Assembly (NCBI GenBank): GCA_031550405.1
Contig: JAVBOP010000230.1
Span: 1 to 14,843 of the forward strand
Source of the DNA: JAVBOP01 sp031550405
GTDB lineage: Bacteria; Bacteroidota; Ignavibacteria; Kapaibacteriales; UBA2268
Direction of reading: 5' to 3'
Length of the DNA stretch: 14,843 bases
Part shown: positions 6,254 to 12,242 of the stretch, one piece after another
Position numbering within the stretch: position 1 is the stretch's first letter
Layout of the letters: every line of letters starts with the position of its first letter
The notes under the pieces: model-generated
The model's database searches: none
What the model saw: only the letters and a program-made list of their open reading frames with translations
What the model was told of the DNA's origin: nothing
Made by a program: the position numbers and the translations under genes

Positions 6254-6502
6254 CAGCATTCCTTCCTTTTTTCCATAGCAGCCAATAAAATAAATGACTT
6301 AGCTGGATACAATAAAGGGTTTAAATTCGGCAAGAAAGAAGAAATTTATCGAAGATTTTTCAGCTGATATAGGGTAATTTATTGCAAATAAAAGCAATTG
6401 TAAAGGAAATAGCAACTCTTTTGACCATTAAGCCTATATTTTAAATAAAACATTTATAACAATAATACAGATATACTGAAAAAAAAAATGTATTAACAAG
6501 CC
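6254..6502. other. Gap between the convergent flagellar and namZ genes
   Basis: Apart from the in-frame extension noted for the 94-aa gene (to 6367), I see only a weak hairpin, ATTGC-N8-GCAAT, near 6380-6400 without a T-run. No clear terminator for either convergent unit is visible. Confidence 0.35.
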
Positions 6503-7765
6503 CTAATTATATATGAGGTATTTTTTGCGCAGCATCATAAATTCAGGTAAGCCCAATTGCGCTGCCGCAAGCACATCGCTGTCACTTGCACCTATAAATA
6601 GCCTGGTAAACAGCTCCTCGCCGCCCGTAACCTTGATGAACATCTCCTTTTTCGATTTATCAATTTTATCCAGCTCAAATAGCTCCTCGTGCACCTTGCG
6701 TATGGCAAGCATGATTTTCACACCGCTCGTATATGGCTTAAATATATCACTGTTAGGAAATCGCAATATAAAACCTTGGCAATTTGTGGCTGCAAATCTG
6801 CCATAAAATGGCTTGAAATGTGCCTGCTGTATTAGAACTCCATTATCGCTAATATCTTGTAATTGCTTATAGATAGTATCTACTTTTAAACCAGGCATGC
6901 CAATATATTGGAACGGCAATGAGGTGCCTATGCCTATGTTCAAAATACCCAACTCGCCGAATATGCCAAGCATTGCAGCGCCTCTGATGGCGTCAGGCGT
7001 GGGGATTTGAGGCGATGTTGGAAACCATAGCAAACCGCAGTCTTCCCATCGCATTTCCCGCCTCCAACCTTCCATTTTTATAATAGTTAGGTTGCATTTT
7101 ACAATCCTGCCGCTTTTCGTTTTCAGCCACCCCTCTTCGTTCATCATTTTCGATATTTCGCCCAATGTCAAACCGTGTATATAAGGCACAGGCAGCAGGC
7201 TCATAAATGACTCAAAACCCGCTTGGGTTACGGCTCCATCCACGATATTGCCGCCTATCGGGTTGGGGCGGTCAAGCACTATGGCGGGTATGCCAGCTTC
7301 GGCGCAGGCTGCAAGCATATAATTCACGGAACTAAGAAAGGTATACGACCTTATGCCGATGTCCTGTATGTCGATAACGATTACATCTAACTCCTTTAAT
7401 ATATCTATATTAGGGTATCTGCTGCTGCCATATAAAGAGATGACCGGTATACCAAAAATTTCCTGATTATCCACTTTTTCGCCAGCATGTTGCCCGCCAA
7501 AAAATCCGTGCTCGGGCGAAAACAAATATTTCAATGTAAATACATTCTGCTTGGCAAAAACTTCGGCGGTGAGAATGCCTTTGGCCGTGCGGCCGGAAAA
7601 ATTGGTAAACAGCCCGACTTTCTTTCCCTTAAGTAGATTATATTTTTCAGTGGTGATTTTGTCGATGCCGAGCAATATATTTTGCTTTCCATTATTTGCA
7701 TCGACATCCGAGCAACTCATTACAAATAATAGTAATAGAAGCCCGCAATATATTTTATATGGCAT
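6503..7765 (-). CDS. namZ: DUF1343 lipoprotein, exo-beta-N-acetylmuramidase NamZ-like
   Basis: This 420-aa protein has a lipoprotein signal: hydrophobic LLLLLF followed by VMSC with lipidated C18, placing it in the envelope. The rest matches DUF1343 along its length: KVGLFTNFSGR (49-59), FSPEHGFFGGQHAG (82-95), DIQDIGIRSYTF (132-143), LDRPNPIGG (164-172), YIHGLTLGE (195-203) and WFPTSPQIPT (247-256). The characterised member NamZ removes N-acetylmuramic acid from the non-reducing end of peptidoglycan fragments, so the likely job is cell-wall turnover or salvage. Asp133, Asp135 and Glu85 are candidate active-site acids, but which are catalytic is not settled here. The gene stands alone with no visible MurNAc-recycling partner. 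The start is the ATG at 7765, directly before the signal peptide. Confidence 0.92.
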   Translation of the reverse strand: MPYKIYCGLLLLLFVMSCSDVDANNGKQNILLGIDKITTEKYNLLKGKKVGLFTNFSGRTAKGILTAEVFAKQNVFTLKYLFSPEHGFFGGQHAGEKVDNQEIFGIPVISLYGSSRYPNIDILKELDVIVIDIQDIGIRSYTFLSSVNYMLAACAEAGIPAIVLDRPNPIGGNIVDGAVTQAGFESFMSLLPVPYIHGLTLGEISKMMNEEGWLKTKSGRIVKCNLTIIKMEGWRREMRWEDCGLLWFPTSPQIPTPDAIRGAAMLGIFGELGILNIGIGTSLPFQYIGMPGLKVDTIYKQLQDISDNGVLIQQAHFKPFYGRFAATNCQGFILRFPNSDIFKPYTSGVKIMLAIRKVHEELFELDKIDKSKKEMFIKVTGGEELFTRLFIGASDSDVLAAAQLGLPEFMMLRKKYLIYN

Positions 7766-7831
7766 TTTTTAACTACATGTAATATTAAAACCCAACAGTT
7801 ATCAATTTTCAGTTTAATATGCAATGCCCCA

Positions 7832-7940
7832 AAAACACCCCGTCAGTCGAAGCGCCTGCCACCTCTCTGGAAGAGGGGAATTATTCAATGGCAAGCATTC
7901 CCCTCTTGTAGAGGGGTGTCCCGAAGGGACGGGGTGTTTT
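7832..7940. repeat. 109-bp nested palindromic repeat (REP/MITE-like)
   Basis: The outer arms AAAACACCCCGTC (7832-7844) and GACGGGGTGTTTT (7928-7940) are a perfect 13-bp inverted repeat. Inside are further hairpins: GAGGGGAAT pairing with ATTCCCCTC, CCCCTCT-tgt-AGAGGGG, CCTCT-ctgga-AGAGG and GTCCC-gaa-GGGAC. The GC-rich blocks stand out sharply from the AT-rich flanks. This layout is typical of non-autonomous dispersed palindromes; similar intergenic repeats occur in Bacteroidota-type genomes as I recall. No target duplication is evident. Confidence 0.75.
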
Positions 7941-7950
7941 AAGAATAAAC

Positions 7951-7969
7951 ATTAATCCGTAGGATTAAT
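7951..7969. repeat. Perfect 8-bp inverted repeat
   Basis: ATTAATCC-gta-GGATTAAT begins 10 bases after the end of the palindromic repeat. It may be a repressor operator, part of the same repeat unit, or an RNA hairpin. Nothing in the sequence decides between these. Confidence 0.4.
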
Positions 7970-7984
7970 TAACACATGTTGATG

Positions 7985-8008
7985 AAGGTTGAGTATTAAA
8001 ACCTTTTT
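7985..8008 (+). terminator. Hairpin with short T-tract in the divergent gap
   Basis: AAGGTT (7985-7990) pairs with AACCTT (8000-8005) across a 9-base loop and ends in five T. Read on the + strand it looks like a weak intrinsic terminator, yet no + strand gene lies upstream. It could end a short non-coding transcript or act as an attenuator ahead of the ABC ATPase gene. Confidence 0.3.
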
Positions 8009-8188
8009 AATTATCAATAATTGTACCAAAAAAATTATATATAATTCAATTATGATTTTTTTTTCATAAATCTCATTGAGCGAATTTGTCTGGAGATTAT
8101 GCCGATTTTTACAGATAATTATTACTCCTATAAACCCATTTGGCATTATTACGTATTATTGCTTTGAAAATTAAATCAAGTTAATATC
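8009..8188. other. Leader region of the ABC ATPase gene
   Basis: This stretch is AT-rich. It contains a perfect but low-complexity palindrome, AATTATATATAATT (8033-8046), and no convincing ORF. It should hold the promoter of the ABC ATPase gene; no Shine-Dalgarno is visible before its ATG. Confidence 0.35.
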
Positions 8189-8902
8189 ATGCAAAATAAT
8201 GCTATTATAGATATAGAGCATATATCCAAGGTATATCACATGGGCGAGGAAGCGGTTTTTGCACTCCGGGATGTGTCGCTGCAAATCAATAAAAATGAGT
8301 ATGTTGCGATTATGGGACCGTCGGGCTCTGGCAAATCTACGCTGATGAACATACTTGGCTGTCTGGACACTCCAACGGCTGGTCAATATATATTGGACGG
8401 AAAAGATGTGAGCCAGATGGAGGATAATGACCTTGCCGAGATACGGAATAAAAAAATTGGCTTCGTATTTCAATCATTCAATTTGCTGCCGCGCGCAAGT
8501 ATTGTTAAAAATGTTGAATTGCCGCTGATATATTCTGGCATTGGGAAGAGTAAGCGCAATGATATAGCGACTTCTGTGCTTGAGAGCGTCAAGTTGGGCG
8601 ATCGCCTGTCGCACAAGCCGAATGAGCTTTCGGGCGGTCAAAGGCAGCGGGTTGCCATTGCACGGGCTTTGGTTACAACACCTTCGATTATTCTTGCGGA
8701 CGAGCCTACGGGCAATCTGGACACGAAAACTGGCGACGAAATCATGCAACTGTTTTCGGATTTGTGGAAAAAGAACAATACTATCATACTTGTTACGCAT
8801 TCGGAAGAGGTTGCACTTTATGCGCATAGAATTATAAAGATCCGGGATGGTCTTATAGAAAGCGACGAGCCGAATTTAAACCCTCTTATTGTATCCAATT
8901 AA
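8189..8902 (+). CDS. ABC transporter ATPase, MacB/LolD type
   Basis: This complete 237-aa nucleotide-binding subunit has every motif: Walker A GPSGSGKST (43-51), Q-loop FQSFNLLPR (Q95), signature LSGGQ (147-151), Walker B IILADEP (167-173), D-loop GNLD (175-178) and H-loop H204. The sequence around MNILGCLDTPTAG and NLLPRASIVKNVELPLIYSG is typical of the MacB/LolD/FtsE-like family, whose members power mechanotransmission-type export or lipoprotein extraction from the inner membrane. No permease gene is adjacent: lpxC-fabZ follows, so the membrane partner must be encoded elsewhere. The start is the ATG at 8189, five codons before the usual beginning of the fold. It lies in the cytosol, bound to its permease. 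The substrate is unknown. Confidence 0.93.
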   Translation: MQNNAIIDIEHISKVYHMGEEAVFALRDVSLQINKNEYVAIMGPSGSGKSTLMNILGCLDTPTAGQYILDGKDVSQMEDNDLAEIRNKKIGFVFQSFNLLPRASIVKNVELPLIYSGIGKSKRNDIATSVLESVKLGDRLSHKPNELSGGQRQRVAIARALVTTPSIILADEPTGNLDTKTGDEIMQLFSDLWKKNNTIILVTHSEEVALYAHRIIKIRDGLIESDEPNLNPLIVSN

Positions 8903-9033
8903 GTCATTTATTTTATTGGCTGCTATGAAAAAAAAAGATGAAAAAGGAAGAGAGTATATGTTGATGTTAATAAGATTTTTTTTCTTTTATCGAATAATAT
9001 ATGGCTTGGATTTTCGTCCTTTGGTTGTTTAGG

Positions 9034-9049
9034 TGGTTTATCACTTGCA
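9034..9049 (+). promoter_or_regulatory. Sigma-54-like motif upstream of lpxC-fabZ
   Basis: TGGTTTATCACTTGCA has GG and GC 10 bases apart and a full TTGCA, the same degree of match as the flgB site. It lies 75 bases before the lpxC ATG. RpoN control of lipid A synthesis is not expected, so this may be chance; by a rough estimate such a match arises by chance about once in several windows this size. Confidence 0.2.
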
Positions 9050-9123
9050 AATAAAATGCCGTCATCCGGTTAAATAATTTTTAATCATAAGTATTGTTAA
9101 ATAATATACTAGTATCAATTTTA

Positions 9124-10518
9124 ATGGAAAAACAAAGAACAATAGCTAAACCTGTTTCTATTTCCGGGGTTGGACTCCATACGGGAAATATTACTACTAT
9201 CACTTTTAAGCCTGCGCCTGCAAATACACATTATGTGTTTGTCAGGACGGATTTGCCCGAAAGAGTTGAAATTCCGGCAATAACCGACTACGTTGTAGAT
9301 TTATCACGCGGGACGACACTGGGAACAGGCGATGTGAAGGTGCATACGGTGGAACATGTTTTGGCTGCTATTGTTGGGTTGCAGATAGATAATTGCATAA
9401 TTGAATTATCCAATAATGAACCGCCGGTTGGAGATGGCAGCTCGAAAATATTTGTCGAAGCGCTTTTGGAGGCAGGAGTAGTAGAGCAGGAGGAGGAACG
9501 TGAATATTTTGCTGTCGAAGAGCAGATATATTACAAAAATGAGCATAAATTTGTAGATATTGTTGCTCTGCCTTTAAATGATTACAGGCTCACAGTGATG
9601 GTAGATTATTTCAATCCTGCATTGGGCAGCCAGCATTCCGGCATGTTTGATTTAAAAAAGGAGTTTATTGACGAATTTGCGCCTGCCCGTACCTTTTGTT
9701 TTTTGACAGAAGTCGAGATGCTTCATAAGTCTGGCTTAATTAAAGGCGGTACCCTTGACAGCGCCCTTGTGATTATTGATAAAGATATTGATGCTGCCGG
9801 TTCCAAGGCATTGCAAGCGCTTTTGGATTTAGCCGAAGCGCCCAAAGAAAGCAATAACGGTATTCTCAATGGCACTGAATTGCGTTTTAAAAACGAGCCT
9901 GCAAGACATAAATTGCTGGATATGATAGGCGATTTGGCATTAGTCGGTGTGCCTATAAAGGCGCAAATACTGGCTGCAAGACCGGGACATGCAAGTAATT
10001 TTGAATTTGCCAAAATGATACGAAAGCAATATCTGGAAAAGCGCAAGAAGAACAAGCTAAATCCATCGAAAAAAGAGCCAGTGCTTGATATTTTCAAAAT
10101 ATTGGAAATTATTCCGCACCGCTTTCCATTTTTATTGGTAGATAAAATTATACATTTCGATCCAGATGAAAGGGTTATAGTTGGCATAAAAAATGTAACT
10201 ATCAACGAGCCGTTTTTCCCCGGACATTTCCCCGGCAAGCCGATTATGCCCGGCGTTTTGATATGCGAGGCAATGGGACAGGTAGGCGGATTATACGTGT
10301 GGAATTCGATTGACGATATCTCGAAAAAGCTCATGTATTTTTCTGGATTTAAGAATGTTAAATTCAAAAAGCCCGTCATTCCCGGTGATCAATTGGTCAT
10401 TGAAGTGAAATTATTATCCATGAAATTCGGCATATTGATGTACAAAGGCACTGTCTTTGTCGATGACGACATTGTTGCAGAAGCTGAATTTCAAGCCGCA
10501 CTCGTAGACAGAGAATAG
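9124..10518 (+). CDS. lpxC-fabZ: Bifunctional UDP-3-O-acyl-GlcNAc deacetylase / 3-hydroxyacyl-ACP dehydratase
   Basis: This 464-aa fusion has two full enzymes. Residues 1 to about 305 are LpxC, the zinc deacetylase that commits to lipid A synthesis: SGVGLHTG (14-21), TVEHVLAA with E77 and zinc ligand H78, NEPPVGDGS (98-106), RTFCFL (189-194), zinc ligands in RHKLLDMIGD (H262, D266) and H289 in RPGHASN. Residues about 318-464 are FabZ, the dehydratase of fatty acid elongation: catalytic H332 in PHRFPFLLVD, FFPGHFPGKPIMPG (364-377) and E382 in CEAMGQ. A Lys-rich linker (300-318) joins them. The fusion is normal in Bacteroidota/Chlorobiota. It couples two enzymes that compete for 3-hydroxyacyl-ACP. 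I chose the ATG at 9124; a TTG at 9094 extends the frame but adds only unconserved residues. argS follows after 57 bases. Confidence 0.97.
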   Translation: MEKQRTIAKPVSISGVGLHTGNITTITFKPAPANTHYVFVRTDLPERVEIPAITDYVVDLSRGTTLGTGDVKVHTVEHVLAAIVGLQIDNCIIELSNNEPPVGDGSSKIFVEALLEAGVVEQEEEREYFAVEEQIYYKNEHKFVDIVALPLNDYRLTVMVDYFNPALGSQHSGMFDLKKEFIDEFAPARTFCFLTEVEMLHKSGLIKGGTLDSALVIIDKDIDAAGSKALQALLDLAEAPKESNNGILNGTELRFKNEPARHKLLDMIGDLALVGVPIKAQILAARPGHASNFEFAKMIRKQYLEKRKKNKLNPSKKEPVLDIFKILEIIPHRFPFLLVDKIIHFDPDERVIVGIKNVTINEPFFPGHFPGKPIMPGVLICEAMGQVGGLYVWNSIDDISKKLMYFSGFKNVKFKKPVIPGDQLVIEVKLLSMKFGILMYKGTVFVDDDIVAEAEFQAALVDRE

Positions 10519-10575
10519 AAAAAATTATGGCGGCACAATGTGTTGCACGACAAAACTAAGACTTAAATAAAAATA

Positions 10576-12216
10576 ATGAATATAAATCAGTATCTTTTAT
10601 CAATCTTTCAAGATTCATTAAAAAAAATTAATATATCTTCCGATATAGATATACAATTCGATATTCCGCGCAATAAGGAGCATGGCGATCTGTCCACAAA
10701 TCTGGCGATGAAGCTAAGCAAAGAGCTGAAGCGCAGTCCGCAGGATATTGCCCAAAACATTGTTGCCAGTCTCAATTATGACAAGACGTATATTGACCGC
10801 ATTGATATTGCTGGCGGATTTATAAATATAAAATTCTCGCAACAGTATTATATACAACAGCTTACAAATATTATTGCGCAAAAGAAAAATTATGGCAGAA
10901 GCAATAAATATTCGGGAAAATCTGTCAATGTGGAGTACGTAAGTGCCAATCCTACAGGGCTGTTGCATCTTGGGCACGGTCGAAATGCAGCAATCGGCGA
11001 TACTTTAGCCAACCTTTATGATTGGACGGGATGGAAAGTTACGCGGGAATATTACTTCAATAATGCCGGCAACCAGATGAATAATCTCACTAAGTCAATA
11101 TATTCAAGATATATGCAGATATTGAAAGATGAGAATTTTCCTTTCCCGGAAGATGGCTATCATGGTGAATATGTAAAAACTATTGCAGAAGAATTAATAA
11201 AAATTCATAAATCTAATTTGGCTGAAGGCAGCAAAAATGATTTGGCTATAATCAAAAAATTTGGCGAAGAGTGGTGCTTTGATAAAATTAAGCATACTTT
11301 ATCAAGAATGAAAATAAAGCAGGATGTGTTTTATAATGAAGATTCGCTTTATAAAGACGGCAAAATAGATACATTGCTTAATGACCTTGAATCCAAAGGA
11401 CTTAGCTATAAAAAAGATGGTGCAGTCTGGCTCAAATTTTCTCAACTTGGACTTGAAAATGACCGCGTTATTGTGAAATCTACTGGTGAGCCGACATACC
11501 GCCTGCCCGACATCGCATATCACAAGGAGAAATTACTGCGTGGCGATGATCTGGTCGTGGATATTTTCGGGGCTGACCATATTGCCACTATCCCCGATGT
11601 TTTGGCAGGCGTCAGAGCTATCGGGCTGGACAACAACAGGATAAAAGTCATAATCCACCAATTTGTTACACTTATGGAGAATGGCGAGCAGGTGAAAATG
11701 TCGAAGCGAACAGGTAAAAGCTACACTCTCGATGAGCTGCTTGATGATGTTGGCGAAGATGTGGTGCGCTTCTTTTTAATCATGCGCGGGGTAAATACTC
11801 ATTTAGAATTTGATTTGTCTTTAGCGCGCGAACAAAGCGATAAGAATCCTGTTTTCTATTTGCAATATGCCCATGCCCGCATCTGCTCTATTTTTGATAA
11901 GTTAGCCATGCAAACCATAGACAGTTCAAAGGTAGATTTATCGCTATTAGTGGAACAAAATGAAATAAATTTAATAAAACAATTAATATTATTTCCTGAA
12001 ATTTTGCTATCCGCCATGCAAAAAAGTGAGCCGCATATTGTGTGCGAATATCTGCGGGAAGTTGCCGCTGCATTCCATATTTTTTATCATGATTGCAGGA
12101 TTATTGGCACAGAAGAAAAATTAATGAATGCACGCCTGATACTGTCCAATGCTACTAAGGTAGTCTTATATAACGGGCTTAGCATACTTGGCGTAACCTC
12201 GCCTCAAAAGATGTAA
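10576..12216 (+). CDS. argS: Arginyl-tRNA synthetase
   Basis: This complete class I synthetase has 546 aa, close to the usual 550-580. It charges tRNA-Arg with arginine in the cytosol. The N-terminal Arg-tRNA-synthetase-specific domain (about 1-110) includes FDIPRNKEHGDLSTNLAM. The catalytic domain has ANPTGLLHLGHGRNAAIGD (124-142), with the HIGH motif as HLGH (131-134), and the KMSK loop intact as VKMSKRTGK (373-381), which is the form lacking in some ArgRSs. The C-terminal anticodon-binding domain contains YLQYAHARICSI and ends ...NGLSILGVTSPQKM, the family's normal terminus. It is probably cotranscribed with lpxC-fabZ. It is convergent with the lptD-like gene, with 26 bases between stops. 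Confidence 0.97.
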   Translation: MNINQYLLSIFQDSLKKINISSDIDIQFDIPRNKEHGDLSTNLAMKLSKELKRSPQDIAQNIVASLNYDKTYIDRIDIAGGFINIKFSQQYYIQQLTNIIAQKKNYGRSNKYSGKSVNVEYVSANPTGLLHLGHGRNAAIGDTLANLYDWTGWKVTREYYFNNAGNQMNNLTKSIYSRYMQILKDENFPFPEDGYHGEYVKTIAEELIKIHKSNLAEGSKNDLAIIKKFGEEWCFDKIKHTLSRMKIKQDVFYNEDSLYKDGKIDTLLNDLESKGLSYKKDGAVWLKFSQLGLENDRVIVKSTGEPTYRLPDIAYHKEKLLRGDDLVVDIFGADHIATIPDVLAGVRAIGLDNNRIKVIIHQFVTLMENGEQVKMSKRTGKSYTLDELLDDVGEDVVRFFLIMRGVNTHLEFDLSLAREQSDKNPVFYLQYAHARICSIFDKLAMQTIDSSKVDLSLLVEQNEINLIKQLILFPEILLSAMQKSEPHIVCEYLREVAAAFHIFYHDCRIIGTEEKLMNARLILSNATKVVLYNGLSILGVTSPQKM

Positions 12217-12242
12217 ACTTTGATATAATGCTGAAAAATTAC

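Noticed and set aside
8033..8046. Perfect palindrome AATTATATATAATT
   Set aside because: Low-complexity AT palindromes are expected by chance in DNA this AT-rich.
7952..8146. 64-codon minus-strand ORF in the divergent gap
   Set aside because: It crosses both inverted repeats and AT-rich filler, with no family or ribosome binding site.
8925..9032. 35-codon + strand ORF after the ABC ATPase gene
   Set aside because: It is Lys- and Phe-rich, has no ribosome binding site, and fits translated AT-rich intergenic DNA.
9094..9123. TTG start extending LpxC-FabZ by 10 residues
   Set aside because: MEKQRTIAKPVSISGVGLHTG at 9124 is the usual start of LpxC in this group.
9723..10379. 218-codon open frame on the minus strand
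   Set aside because: It lies wholly within lpxC-fabZ, whose motifs are complete on the + strand; the antisense product is low-quality and matches nothing.
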